Assembly (NCBI GenBank): GCA_014773175.1
Contig: VXCM01005878.1
Coordinates: 27,501 to 91,500, forward strand
Direction of reading: 5' to 3'
Length of the DNA stretch: 64,000 nt
Source of the DNA: Lucifuga dentata
Taxonomy: Eukaryota > Chordata > Actinopteri > Ophidiiformes > Bythitidae
Shown piece by piece: positions 51,862 to 62,276 of this stretch (positions are counted from its first letter, which is position 1; each line of letters opens with the position of its first letter). The position numbers were made by a program, and so were the translations under genes. The notes beneath the pieces are model-generated. The model was not told where the DNA came from. It made no database searches and saw nothing but the letters and a program-made list of their open reading frames with translations.

Positions 51862-53428
51862 CTGCATGCTAAGGCCTTCAGTGAGCATGTTTCCTCTATG
51901 GCCCAATACTGTCCCGTCATGCTGCTTTTCCCCTCTTCTAAAAATAAAAGTGTGCAGGCACATCTCTTTTACATATATACTGTACATATACTGTATATGC
52001 ACACATATATGTACACACGGCTCCACAATCCTGCCTTGACCTCCTCTTTGCCACTGATGTTCTTTCTTTCTCTCCTTTCCTCTCTTCTTTCTCTCCCTAC
52101 TCAGGCTTTAACAACCTTACTCTCCTCTCTATTTGTCTTCATCTTTCTTACTGATGTTCATCTGAGATGAACATCAGTAAATTCATGACTCATAAAGTCT
52201 GCATTTGCATGTTAGCTGAAGTGGATTATATTTGTGTTTGTGCTAGATTTATTATTATTAGAATTTAGCAAAGGAGACTATATGTAACGTGATGCTCTTT
52301 ATGATTAAGACCAGTTTACAATAAACTAACATTATTGTGATTATAAATCCTAGGATCACTAATATTAGAAGAAACCAAAAGTAAAAAGTGGATAAGTTTT
52401 GGGAAGGTTTGGAGTTTAAAGGGAACCCTTCCAAAAGTATGACAGCAGTCCTGGGTGAGATAACCTGCAGCTGGAAAAGCATCAGTACACAGTCTGTGGT
52501 GATGAAGGTTGTGATTTGTGGCTGTGCTGGAGTGTGAATCTACAGGAGAGTGATGTGGCAGTAATGTCACACGCATGACAGCTGACTGTCAAGAATCATA
52601 CAGAGATTTCTTACACAGTGTAGAAATCTAATAGAAAGGGAAAAAAACAGCAACAGCTCAGAATCAACTGACATGGTTTTTATGTGAAACTCTTAGGAAA
52701 AATCAAGTGCAAAGCATTTAGACATGCTTTCTTCTAAAGCTTGAATGGTACATACACCACTTCTTCTAGCTATTGGTGATTGGTGATCACCCTGTTAATA
52801 GTGTTCTATATTCTGGTGACCAGAACTACACATCAGCAGGTTCCATTGACACTAGGCTTTGCTCTGTGTAATTCAGTGGTAAATTGGCAGCAACTTACTT
52901 CCAATTCACTCCAATTATTAAACCAATCCAAATCCCCTTACGAATGGACAATAAAAAAGCTATATGAGTCGACAGTCACAAACCAGAGACAGTGCAGCTT
53001 TGCTTATAGCTTCAACTTTAGGTAGCAGATTGTTTTGCAGTGTGAATGCAGAGATGATAAATTAACCATGCAGGGAGCAAACAGCCACTTTGCCTTAAGC
53101 AGAAAAAAGGCACAGTGAAAGGCCAAGGAGGAGGAAAGGGAAAAAAAGATAAATTGAGTAGGGAAAGGTGAAATGAGGACATTCACATTTGTTCAATATA
53201 CATACCATACATACATACATACATTACAGCAATTACACAACATAATACCAAATTGTTACTATATTGTATCATAGCGTGTCGTATCTTTTTGTATTACTGT
53301 ATTATTATTATTATTATTATTATTATTACTACATTAACATCTTAGCATCTTTGTTCCATTCTTTTATCTCTGTTCTTCCATTTTTTTAATTTTCACTTCA
53401 GTTTTCTCCCTACCTCCTTCCTTGGTTA

Positions 53429-53482
<54 letters not shown>

Positions 53483-53777
53483 ATTCCTTTTGCCAGCCAA
53501 ATGAATGTGATGAATATGTAACAGCAGCTGTTGTTGTTTATAACATTAAGTCCCCCAAAACCAAAAGCACTTAAGAGGCCTTTTCTCTGCTTTCTTCTCC
53601 TCTTCTTCTCCAGCCCCTAAACATCCTGTTTTCTTTCTCAATGTGCTCTTCAGTCCTCTCACCATTTTTTCCTCCTGTTAACTGAGCCTCTCAAATCATC
53701 TTATTCTTTTCCTGCTTTCTTCTATGCAACTTATTTTATTCAAAGCCTCTTAACTCTCCTCTCCTCTCCTCTCCTCT

Positions 53778-53813
<36 letters not shown>

Positions 53814-56063
53814 CCACACACTAACTTACTTGTATGGGATGTGTTTGCTTCCATTGACTAGAGCCAGGATCACGTTGCCCAGGGCAGAGAGGGAAAGGCA
53901 CAGAGGGGCTGAGCTAGGTGAAGAGTTCTCTCTGTTCTTCCCACCTCCTCCACCAAGTACTTTGATGTCACAGCTGCCCAGGTCCAGCAGGTGGAGGCGA
54001 CTGCGACCACCTGACACTAACAAGGTAGGAGAATTGGTTAGGAATGGAGTAGGGAGGAGAGAGAGAATGACAGGAGGTGAGGATGTGAGAGAGAAGGGGG
54101 AGATCAGCATGTAAAGGAAAAATGAAAAAGTCAAGCAAACATTAAATAAAAAAAAAAAAAAAAANAAAAAAAAAAAAAAAACTACTTTAATCTGTCAATC
54201 TTGGATCATAACAGAGATCATTATCCAAGTTTAAGCTGCTACAACAATCCGGTTTCACTGTCAAAGGTCATCAATGAAAAAAAAATCAACTGAATTGAGG
54301 GGGGAAATGTACCCTTTAACCTTTTCCATGTTCAGATGAACTGATGGTCACATGGGAAACAATGGTTAATCACTGCAGCAGATGTGCAGACTCACTTCAG
54401 TTGTTGGATGCATCAATACTTAAATATGGATTTATAAATATGGATTATAAGAATGTTTACAGATTATAACACCATAAAAAAAATGAGAAAAATATACCAT
54501 CAATGCCATCAAGAAAAAAGAAAAAAGAAGGGAAAAAAAGAAAAGAAAAAAGGGATAAAAAGAGAAAAAAAGGGAAAAAAAAGAGAGAAAAATATACCAT
54601 CAATGAATAACAATGTCTGAGATAGTGATTTGGGAGTTTGAGCCAGATGGTGCCATTGATAGAAAGTTTTATTTTTTTTAATGTAAATTGTAAATCTAAT
54701 CTTCAATATTTGATATCTTTAAAGAACCATTATAATCACAAACTTAGGAAAACAAATTAGAATTTTGCCACTATTTAACAGGAAACTTATTTGTGCAGAG
54801 TGCAAACTGTTAAAGCTGTAATTATGTAAGTGAAGCACATTGTGATACAGCGTGTGTGTGCCCACATTAGCTGTTTATGTCACCATCTATTTAAACATCA
54901 GCGCTGTGACCCTTTAAGAATGTTCATTCCCTGCATGTGATATCTCTGCCTCTTTCTTTCTCTCGCATACACACACACACACACCACTGCCTCTGTATTA
55001 CACACACTCATATGCACACACACTGACAGACACTATTATCACTGACATTTTGGTCAAACATCTATCGCAGTGTTCAGTGGTTTTTTTCTTTTTTTTTCTT
55101 TTTTTGTCAAAACAGAAGCACACACAAAGAAAGTCATACCACCCAGGCATCCCTCAGTTATTTATGTAGTGTGAATGTGTGATACAGCCTGTCTGTGAAT
55201 TAATTTGTGAACACATAAGCAAAGATCCACTCAGGCTGTCTGACAGAACTGTTCAGGCATGTATACACCTCTGTCACAGGTTATGATACTTCATCTATTT
55301 ATTCTCCCATAGTGACAATAAGTACTCCGATTGATCTGTCTATCATTATTATTTATACTCACTCCCTGCTTTGTGCTTTTCATGTGGTATGGGAATATAT
55401 TAATAATAAACAGCATATTTGTCTACTCCTATTCTGCAAGTATTAAAGGATGTAGGAGTCACAGAAGGCTTGATAATGTGGATGATAGTACTGACTGTCT
55501 GTAGCAGTACTTATAATAGTTAATGGTGCAATAACAGAAGTTTAGGTATTAATGTTATACAGTAAAATTATGCTTGTGGTAGTGATAATCAAATTAGTAA
55601 TAAAAGCAGTGATAGCAATAGCAGTGCTGATACTAGCAATAAAGCAGATGTAGTACTTACTCCCTCCTTTGCCGGTCTTTTCCATGCGATACTGATATAT
55701 GTGTAATGTAAACAGCATGTGTGAGTTCCTGTGTTCTTCTTCGGTGATGTTGGGCCTTTGGCTGCTGTGACGAGCTGCTATGGCGGCATCCAGAAACCAG
55801 GCGGCCTTCTCTGGGGTCGGAGCACGCAGCTCTGACTGGTTCTGGAGCTGGAAGACATTTTTAAAAATATTCAGCTGTCTTAAGGATAAAAATGAAGCAG
55901 CAGTGAGGACATGTTTTGGAAAAGTTTAACTCTCCACAAGAGTCCAAACACTAATAATATTCTGTTCTACATATATGGATCCAGTCTGTGTGGGACTGAT
56001 TGGTATATTCAAATAAAGCAATTAAAATTTGCCCGCAGGTAGTAAGAGATAAAGGAAACGTGT

Positions 56064-56100
<37 letters not shown>

Positions 56101-56806
56101 CGCCTATATTTGGTACTGCAGGGTATCATTACCGATGAGATTATGTCAGATTAGTTGAGGATTACACAGATGTACTTATATCAGTCCCTCTAATCCTATA
56201 AACATACTGCAACCACAAGTGTGCACACACATGCACGAACACACACACGCACACACACACACTCCATAGCTCACATTCTCTTCCCCTTTTACATTTCTAA
56301 ATGTGTGCACACACACACACAAAGGCTCATATTCAGATTGAGCCACTCTGAGTTTTTATAGATTCACTTGTGATTGGTTTCAGGTCAGAGTTTAAATCCA
56401 CATTGTTTAAATAATAGCTGATGAATGATGGTACAAATAAGATGAATAGTTTTTTTCTTCCATGTTGTAGCATTTTTTGTCTGATTCTTGTTAATCAAAA
56501 TGACTTGATTAGCAATTCAAAACATCAAAAATGTCAGCTGCAATCGCACTTTGTAAGCAAAAGTTCAATTAAAGGAAATTCTTAGTTATTCATAGTTCAT
56601 ATTATTATTATTATTACTTTTTCTTTCAGTTTTTGTTTCACTTTTAAGGCTTTTGCACTTGACATTTTTCCTTGGTACTGTATTTAGGAAGAGACTATGT
56701 TTAGAGAAAAATCAGATGAAAATGTTATTCTTAAACCTGGTTTAAAAAAAAAAGGCAAAAGCAGAAAGTGCAGAAAATGAACTACAACAACCTACTAAAC
56801 CACTCA

Positions 56807-56837
<31 letters not shown>

Positions 56838-56868
56838 CATGCTGTGAGTGCATGTGGTGTGCANCTCA

Positions 56869-56899
<31 letters not shown>

Positions 56900-57025
56900 C
56901 ATGCTGTGAGTGCATGTGGTGTGCACGTGTGAGTGTGCACGTACATCTTAAGGCTGGCTACTAGTTAGTTAGCTGAGACAGCTGCCTGGAACTAAAGGTA
57001 AAGCATATCGATAAAAGGCCTGAGG

Positions 57026-57065
<40 letters not shown>

Positions 57066-57320
57066 ACACAACATACATTTGTAGGTTTTAAACAGGCTTA
57101 TTGTAGCCATGTCACAGAACGTTCAGTAGTCTTCTAATGAGCTGGAGTGTGTGCGTGCATGCGTGTGTGTGTTTGTATACTGTACCTGCATGCCACAGAT
57201 AGGGTCCTCACACAGATAGACTCCTGGTGACTGCCCATCCTGTAAACTGCCTGTAGCCACGTCAGATAGCAAGTCTGTCAAATTCTCTTCCTTACCACCA
57301 ACCTGTAAAAACACACACAC

Positions 57321-57379
<59 letters not shown>

Positions 57380-59403
57380 CCATGTAATGCCAAATGATGT
57401 TTATTACAGTAATGAAGATAGCAGTAGTCACTTCTTCTTGGTAAAATATTTGGACAAACAGATCCTGAGTGTATCTGATCAAACTGATTGTAAAGGCCAC
57501 TATGATTAAGGGAGAACATTACTTGATTTGATTGGTCAACAGTCAGATTTTAATGTTATAGGGAACTGATGTCAGATGTCCGTTACCTTCGTGTTACTTC
57601 ACCAAGGTAACAGCACCTTTGTAACTCTACAGAAACCTCAGCAGTAACACAGACCTCCACTGCAGAGACACGAACGGAGAAACGTGCTCCTGTTTTCTCC
57701 TTCCTCTCATTGATGAGCTTGAACAACCAGGAAATGGCACAAGGGATTATTCCCAGAGTCTGAAGAGAGTCATCACGGCCTATCATAGTGTAGGATTTCC
57801 CTGGATGAGACACAGACAGATGGACAGATAAAAAGAGGCATAGGAAAGGGTGGAGAAAAAAAACCCATCATAATCTAAAAGGATTCCTGGGAGAAATTAC
57901 CTGGTACAAATAGATATATGTCAGTTCATAAATGTCAGTGAGAACAAGGCTGAAATATGGTTGAGTGCATGAACATGCATGTGCATATGGAGGCATTTCC
58001 CTGCTGCGTCTTCAGACCAGCCAGCCCTTTCAGGCCTCAAGCTGATGATGATGGTTNCCCCCCACCTGCTTGGCTGTCAGGAGGATGAGATCAAACACAC
58101 ACCAAAACAAAGCCATATGCCACACCTTACGTTCACACCTACACAAAGCAGAGGACATCAAATGTCTGACTCCCATGATGCAGGATGTTACACTGTTCTT
58201 CCTTTTTCCTGGAGCATCCGATCATACCATGATGAAATGGAGAAATAGTGAACACGCTCAACAGAAAAGGCTCTCTCCACAGTGCCATGAAAAAGGATAA
58301 TCAGCAGCTTTGTATACAAAAACCATTATCCTAACCTTAAGGTCAGCCAGCTCATGCTGCATGTAACAAAGCATTTTGTGAGTGTGTGTGACACATTCTG
58401 TTTGTTATTCCTGGTAATCAAGTAGATTGCCAATGCTTTTAGAGAGTGAGACAATAGAACACACAAACACACAATCCATATTCCTCATCACTGTAGCAAT
58501 AATGGGGTGATCTTAAGCCAATAATTCAATGACCAATAACAAAATCAGTCAGAAATTAAACTAGATGAGTAACTTCACTTAATATCAGAATCATTTTGGG
58601 ATTTTGATCTTTACTCCATTTATCTATTTCAAAAACTTTTTGCCTTTTTTTCTGTTTGACTGTGTGTGTGTGTGTGTGCAGGTTATCTATGTCTGAGTTT
58701 CCATATATATCAACACCCAAGGGCCACCGAAGCAAAGATAAATGCTCATTGTATTAAATTTTAATTAACACAAAGGTAATATCTTCACAATGCAGCCTCG
58801 TTAAGATCCATGGCCTTAGGTCAGCTTTACCTCTAAGAATGATCACATCTGCTGCCATTTAAAGCAAAATTAGCAAGATCAGAGCAGCTTTACATATCTA
58901 CCTAACAGTAACATTAATTGAAAGAGCAAACTCCTTTAGATACATTTCTCAGTCGTACTTTAAAAGTGCTTCCAGTATCATAGCAGAACAATCAGTTATC
59001 TGCCAACCCATCAAAGTCAAACACTGGTATGTTTGGGGGCATGTTAGACACGCCAGCCTTCCTATCAGAGTCATAGCATGTGAATCACAGCCATGATTCA
59101 CCTACAGCGGCCCACAGGGGACAGCAGCCTTTTTCATGTGTCAGTATCTGACAGCTTAATGAAACCATGAGAATATGGTGAGATGAAAAACAGCCAATCC
59201 TTATTAACAGAAGCATTACTTTATGCTTTCATTTTTAATGTACACATGTTATGAAGGTTGAATCATTTTTTTTTCAGACCATGGTTTGATGAAGCCTCTC
59301 TAGCCTTCAGTATATTAGGTTTGTACAATGATCTAGATTGGCTGTCTGCTGAGAAATCCATGTCATGTGTGATCATCAGGAGGATGTTCCTCTGTTTGTT
59401 TGA

Positions 59404-59455
<52 letters not shown>

Positions 59456-60756
59456 TGGCTAGGGACTTATTCCTTGCAGCACATAAAGAACACAGCAGCA
59501 TGCATGCTGCCTGTTATTCCTTTAACTGCATTTCTGTTTGTTCCAGTAAATGGCTTAGCCATTAGGATAGGAGTGTTCCCTGCTGAATTGTGGCATTTTA
59601 ATGATCTGCTTTTGTCCTCTGCCAGTTATTGAAGGAGACTTGGAAAATCCAACTGGCTGTGTGAAGATCACAAGCCAAAGGGATAATGTGGCATACATGT
59701 GAATGTACATGTACTGACCTAAGGTTGGCATAATCAAATAACAATGGCTTTGGTTCAATATGCATGTGTGTGTGTGCGCGTGCATGGGGCTCCAGACATT
59801 TTTCAGCATGCAGTGAGGAGTCCTGACCCTTGTTAAGACAGCATCTCTGAAAACCTGCTTCAGAAGGATTAGCAAGAGAGAAAGGATGACAGAAACACAC
59901 ACACACACACACACACAGCAGACTGAGAGTGCTTTCAGCTTCAGCGGACACTAATCCTCCTCTTTCTCTCTGATAGATGAGGGCCAGGGCAGAGACAGCC
60001 AAGGCAGTGAGCGACGGCCACACTGACAGTCAGAGACACACTAAGAATGATTCACAAGCCAGACATGCTCTGATTTGTGGTGTGTGTGTNGTGTTACCCA
60101 GCTTGGAGTGTCCAAAGCAGAAGATGCAGCCATCTGCTCCATTTACCACTGACTGAATCACCTCGGCAACTGTTCCTGCACACACCTCCGCCTAGCAACA
60201 GGCAGAGAGAGGAAGAAATGAAGTCAGATGTAGGAAGAGGATTTAGATAAACAAACACCTGAAAGTAAGATACACAAATTTTGTGCATCTTCATAATGGA
60301 CCCATATATATACAGTATATTGATATTGATATTGATATTTATATGTTTGATATGTTCTCATACAATGTAGAAGTAGATAACAACACCTCTTCTGTGTACT
60401 TTATGTCCAACAATTAGTGTACCTAAAACATTTTTTAGTATTTTTTTTTTTTTTTTTTTTTTTTTGTCTTTTAGTATTGTAATGAAGAGATTAAAAGCAA
60501 AACAGTTTTTCTTTGCTAAAGTTTCACAGTTTCCTCTTACCTGTGATGCATCAGGAGGGAACGCAGCATCAAAGGTAAACATCTTTGGAGGGACCTGATT
60601 GGCTCCTGCCCTTTTCTGGGAGGCAGCACTAGGTGTCTGATTGGCTGAAGGGTCCATGATTGTGATTTGTTTCTTCCTGGGATCCACTTTAAGGAAGGAA
60701 CTGGACTCGCCTGCATCAGATTGGGACACTGGGCAGACACGTACCATCACTTTTAC
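37001..60756 (-). CDS. kif26b: KIF26B, motor domain to C-terminus (23 coding exons)
   Basis: Atypical kinesin of the KIF26/kinesin-11 group. The human protein is a large, weakly motile microtubule-binding protein linked to Wnt5a-Ror signalling, cell adhesion and kidney development. Twenty-three - strand exons join in frame to 1822 aa plus stop once two assembly duplications are removed. The motor begins VKVMVRVCP and includes [81 protein letters not shown] and [16 protein letters not shown]. The tail keeps KIF26 signatures: [135 protein letters not shown] and [16 protein letters not shown]. Synteny with SMYD3 favours KIF26B over KIF26A. The N-terminal exons lie beyond base 64000. Confidence 0.95.
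37476..37660. other. Poly-A run followed by 120-base assembly gap
   Basis: About 65 consecutive A then 120 N (37541-37660), in the last KIF26B intron. The true length and content are unknown. Confidence 0.95.
37670..37728. repeat. (ATCT)n(AT)n simple repeat
   Basis: Tetranucleotide ATCT units grade into AT units directly after the gap. Confidence 0.95.
38189..38339 (-). CDS. kif26b: KIF26B visible exon 22 (C-terminal coiled coil)
   Basis: Acceptor ctcctgtcag, donor gtaagt. Reads [50 protein letters not shown]. Matches human [19 protein letters not shown] and probably forms a coiled coil. Confidence 0.95.
39471..39739 (-). CDS. kif26b: KIF26B visible exon 21 (tail)
   Basis: Acceptor attctctcag, donor gtgaga. 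Reads [82 protein letters not shown] is identical to human KIF26B. Confidence 0.95.
41889..42103 (-). CDS. kif26b: KIF26B visible exon 20 (tail)
   Basis: Acceptor ctctaacag, donor gtcaca. Reads [58 protein letters not shown], then a Lys/Arg/Ser-rich end. The donor is non-ideal but the phase fits the next exon exactly. Confidence 0.92.
42396..42557 (-). CDS. kif26b: KIF26B visible exon 19 (Gly/Ala-rich then conserved tail)
   Basis: Acceptor cacttttag, donor gtaata. Begins with a low-complexity stretch ([19 protein letters not shown]), then [20 protein letters not shown] and [10 protein letters not shown]. The second half matches human [21 protein letters not shown]. Confidence 0.92.
42849..43078 (-). 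CDS. kif26b: KIF26B visible exon 18 (tail)
   Basis: Acceptor tctcctcag, donor gtaagt. Reads [57 protein letters not shown]. Matches human [12 protein letters not shown] and [17 protein letters not shown]. An alternative acceptor 6 bases downstream (a repeated CCTCAG) would remove two residues. Confidence 0.92.
43393..44391 (-). CDS. kif26b: KIF26B visible exon 17 (largest tail exon; contains assembly duplication)
   Basis: Acceptor acattag, donor gtggtt. Contains [86 protein letters not shown] and [20 protein letters not shown], then [16 protein letters not shown]. All are Ser-rich KIF26 tail motifs. N at 43996 lies between identical 66-base copies (43930-43995, 43997-44062). Without the 67-base insertion the exon is 932 nt and in phase. 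Confidence 0.92.
44510..45391 (+). mobile_element. LINE 3' end (CR1/L2 group), 5'-truncated, in KIF26B intron
   Basis: Encodes the C-terminal part of a LINE reverse transcriptase ORF with an uninterrupted reading frame to TAA at about 45198: [98 protein letters not shown]. After the stop come TGCTATATAAATAAAG and an (ATT)n tail, typical of these families in fish. Lies antisense to KIF26B between two tail exons. The intact frame suggests recent insertion. Confidence 0.9.
45486..46234 (-). CDS. kif26b: KIF26B visible exon 16 (tail; contains assembly duplication)
   Basis: Acceptor tattgcag, donor gtaaga. Reads [76 protein letters not shown], ending RIVCRDG. A single N at 46012 sits between two identical 66-base copies (45946-46011 and 46013-46078). 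Removing 67 bases restores one open frame of 682 nt that fits both splice phases, so the break is a sequence artefact rather than a real frameshift. Confidence 0.9.
46489..46793 (-). CDS. kif26b: KIF26B visible exon 15 (tail)
   Basis: Acceptor aatgcctcag, donor gttagt. Contains [20 protein letters not shown] and [20 protein letters not shown], then [12 protein letters not shown]. Human has [24 protein letters not shown] and SRPVSIISS. Ends in an Ala/Thr/Val-rich stretch at phase 0. Confidence 0.92.
46915..47094 (-). CDS. kif26b: KIF26B visible exon 14 (tail)
   Basis: Acceptor gactctgcag, donor gtgaga. Reads [20 protein letters not shown] then [20 protein letters not shown]. The human protein has SGVASRESLL and PPVGMSPQV at this place. 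A second AG four bases on is possible, but the chosen site keeps the phase. Confidence 0.85.
47933..48060 (-). CDS. kif26b: KIF26B visible exon 13 (tail)
   Basis: Acceptor ccttctcag, donor gtatgc. Begins [20 protein letters not shown], identical to human through the KGV, then [16 protein letters not shown]. The reading continues in phase into the next exon. Confidence 0.92.
48195..48296 (-). CDS. kif26b: KIF26B visible exon 12 (tail)
   Basis: Acceptor catcgtaag, donor gtagag. Reads [20 protein letters not shown] then [13 protein letters not shown], matching human [19 protein letters not shown]. Confidence 0.92.
48670..48871 (-). CDS. kif26b: KIF26B visible exon 11 (tail, helical segment)
   Basis: Acceptor ttctcctcag, donor gtgagg, phases 1 in and 2 out. 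Reads [37 protein letters not shown], then a Ser/Thr-rich end. The first part looks helical and amphipathic. I do not recall a clear human KIF26B counterpart. Nearby in-frame AGs make the exact acceptor uncertain by a few bases. Confidence 0.78.
49141..49267 (-). CDS. kif26b: KIF26B visible exon 10 (tail)
   Basis: Acceptor cttggttcag, donor gtagag. Reads [20 protein letters not shown], then a Ser/Pro-rich stretch. FPFEEVPA matches human FPFEELPA. Ends one base into an Ala codon. Confidence 0.88.
49681..49860 (-). CDS. kif26b: KIF26B visible exon 9 (tail, Cys-pair segment)
   Basis: Acceptor gcttccacag, donor gtaaag; 60 codons. A Pro/Gln/Ser-rich start leads into [20 protein letters not shown] and SEE, one of the most conserved KIF26 tail motifs. 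Confidence 0.93.
49971..50306 (-). CDS. kif26b: KIF26B visible exon 8 (post-motor tail)
   Basis: Acceptor ttactcctcag, donor gtaact; 112 codons. Contains [59 protein letters not shown] and [12 protein letters not shown]. The sequence is strongly conserved with human KIF26B. Confidence 0.95.
51053..51224 (-). CDS. kif26b: KIF26B visible exon 7 (end of motor domain)
   Basis: Acceptor gttactag, donor gtgagt. Reads [57 protein letters not shown]: helices alpha-5 and alpha-6 and the basic neck-proximal segment. Confidence 0.95.
52148..52180. repeat. Perfect 33-base palindrome
   Basis: TTACTGATGTTCATCT, one central G, then the exact reverse complement. Located in a KIF26B intron after a pyrimidine-rich stretch. 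Confidence 0.85.
53431..53480. repeat. (CT)n microsatellite
   Basis: About 25 CT units in a KIF26B intron, 350 bases downstream (transcript direction) of the switch II exon. Confidence 0.95.
53830..54016 (-). CDS. kif26b: KIF26B visible exon 6 (motor, switch II region)
   Basis: Acceptor ccttgttag, donor gtaagt. Reads [20 protein letters not shown], then a Gly/Asn/Ser-rich loop, then [20 protein letters not shown] and HIPYK. DLGSC replaces the canonical DLAGSE of switch II. Confidence 0.94.
55661..55847 (-). CDS. kif26b: KIF26B visible exon 5 (motor, switch I region)
   Basis: Acceptor tgtcttccag, donor gtaagt. Reads [20 protein letters not shown], then [25 protein letters not shown] replaces the canonical kinesin switch I (SSRSH), a known trait of KIF26 proteins. 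Ends one base into the Met codon before SGGRSRLHL. Confidence 0.93.
57186..57302 (-). CDS. kif26b: KIF26B visible exon 4 (motor)
   Basis: Acceptor gtttttacag, donor gtacag; 39 codons. Reads [20 protein letters not shown] then [19 protein letters not shown], nearly identical to human KIF26B. On the coding strand a CT microsatellite sits about 20 bases upstream of the acceptor. Confidence 0.95.
57323..57375. repeat. (GA)n microsatellite next to a KIF26B splice acceptor
   Basis: GA on the + strand, so CT on the coding strand, ending about 20 bases before the acceptor of the exon at 57186-57302. Confidence 0.95.
57655..57800 (-). CDS. kif26b: KIF26B visible exon 3 (motor, second half of P-loop)
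   Basis: Acceptor ctcatccag, donor gtctgt. Completes the P-loop ([11 protein letters not shown]) and continues [20 protein letters not shown], then [18 protein letters not shown]. The donor is GT but a weak match to consensus (gtctgt); it is chosen because the next exon resumes the conserved frame. Confidence 0.92.
59408..59452. repeat. (GA)n microsatellite
   Basis: About 22 GA units in a KIF26B motor-domain intron. Confidence 0.95.
60098..60191 (-). CDS. kif26b: KIF26B visible exon 2 (motor, first half of P-loop)
   Basis: Acceptor gttgctag, donor gtaaca. Reads [20 protein letters not shown] then [11 protein letters not shown] plus the first base of a Gly codon, so the P-loop is split by an intron. 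An unresolved N at 60090 lies just beyond the donor. Confidence 0.92.
60541..60756 (-). CDS. kif26b: KIF26B visible exon 1 (start of motor domain)
   Basis: Acceptor ccctcag, donor gtaaga on the - strand; 72 codons in phase 0. Carries beta-1 of the motor ([10 protein letters not shown]), then [19 protein letters not shown] and [20 protein letters not shown]. It continues directly into the exon beginning AEVCAGTV. Confidence 0.93.
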
Positions 60757-61104
60757 CTGAGGGTAACACACACACAAACACACATACACACACACACGCA
60801 GATAGTCAGATACAAAAGTACTATAATTACCCTGTTCTTCTTAACTTCCTGTGAACACAAATACTTTTCACATAAAACACCTATTGAACATGAAGTGATC
60901 ATAATAGCAAATAACATAAAGTGCCATCTGATTTGTGTAACAATGCAACGGATGATATTACTTTAATTAAAGGTTATATTTTTGCCAATATTTTGAATGA
61001 AAGATCAAGAGGATGAACGTAAAGATATATTTTTTACAGCCCATTTTGTTTTTATTTACCAAGTGTGCCCATATTTGTGGAGGGACTGTATGTGCACCTA
61101 TTTT

Positions 61105-61110
<6 letters not shown>

Positions 61111-61165
<55 letters not shown>

Positions 61166-61181
61166 CATCATCATCATCATC
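61111..61181. repeat. (CT)n(CAT)n microsatellite
   Basis: A CT run of about 25 units followed by six CAT units. Confidence 0.95.
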
Positions 61182-62002
61182 TCATTGCCACACTTCAAAG
61201 CCCAAAGAGTAAGGCTCCAGTTCTAGCTTTCAGCTTTCCTCCTCTTACTTTACTTTCCTCCCACTCGTGTCACAGGCGGTTAACAGGCTGACTTTCCTGT
61301 CTGACGGCTGCTGTTGTTCCTTTGATAGCAGCGAAGAAAAAGCTGCATCATCAAATCACAGTATGTTCTGGAACAGTTTAACACAAGAATGACCTCTCTC
61401 TGATTACTAACCAGGTTTCAAAGTTTGAGGTACTTTCTATACAATCACCCTCCTTTCGTCTTCCATTGAATGAATGAATCAATCTGTCTGTCTCGCTCTT
61501 TGATGCATTGTCAATAAATAGATTATAAAAATAAAATTGTAAAAGCCTGCTGGTAACTAATTCATGTGTCATGTTAAAAAAATCATAAAGTAAGTAGTAA
61601 AATTATAAGAGCATTTTTTATGTTGCTCTCCCTCTCTCTCTCTCTTTCTCTATCTCACACTCACACACACACACACACTTACACCGACATACACACATTA
61701 AGGCTTTCCTTTGGTTGCAACATTAAATGGCAATAGGCCATTAAAGAGAGTCGATTCAATAAAAATTTGTGTGTGTGTGTGTGTGTATGTGTGTGTGTGT
61801 GTGTGAGAGAGAGGGAGAGAGAGAGAGAGAGAGAGTTTGTTTTAAAGTAACGGTGTAAATGTGTATATATTCAAATGTGATGCGTGTGTGTATGAGGGAG
61901 ACAGAGAGAGAGAGAGAGAGAAGATGAATACAATAAATGTAGAACCTTGGCAGCCCAAGTAAGGCTTAATGTCAGGTCAACACTTCGTCTTAAAAAAGAT
62001 CC

Positions 62003-62041
<39 letters not shown>

Positions 62042-62202
62042 AGATCCAGTGCTATGCCCTCTCCTGACCCCAATAAAAGACCCCATCACATCAGTAAGAG
62101 CCCGAGGGGGATGGATTTTACCGTTGCATGCTTTACAAGGCGTACCTCATAAAGTCCTCCTCCCTGAGAGCCCATTTCCTCCTCATGTCTGAGAGTTTGT
62201 GA

Positions 62203-62227
62203 GGTATGTGTGTGTGTGTGTGTGTGN

Positions 62228-62275
<48 letters not shown>
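62203..62275. repeat. (TG)n microsatellite
   Basis: A TG run interrupted by a single N at 62227; true copy number is unknown because the N probably marks an unmerged overlap. Confidence 0.95.
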
Positions 62276-62276
<1 letters not shown>

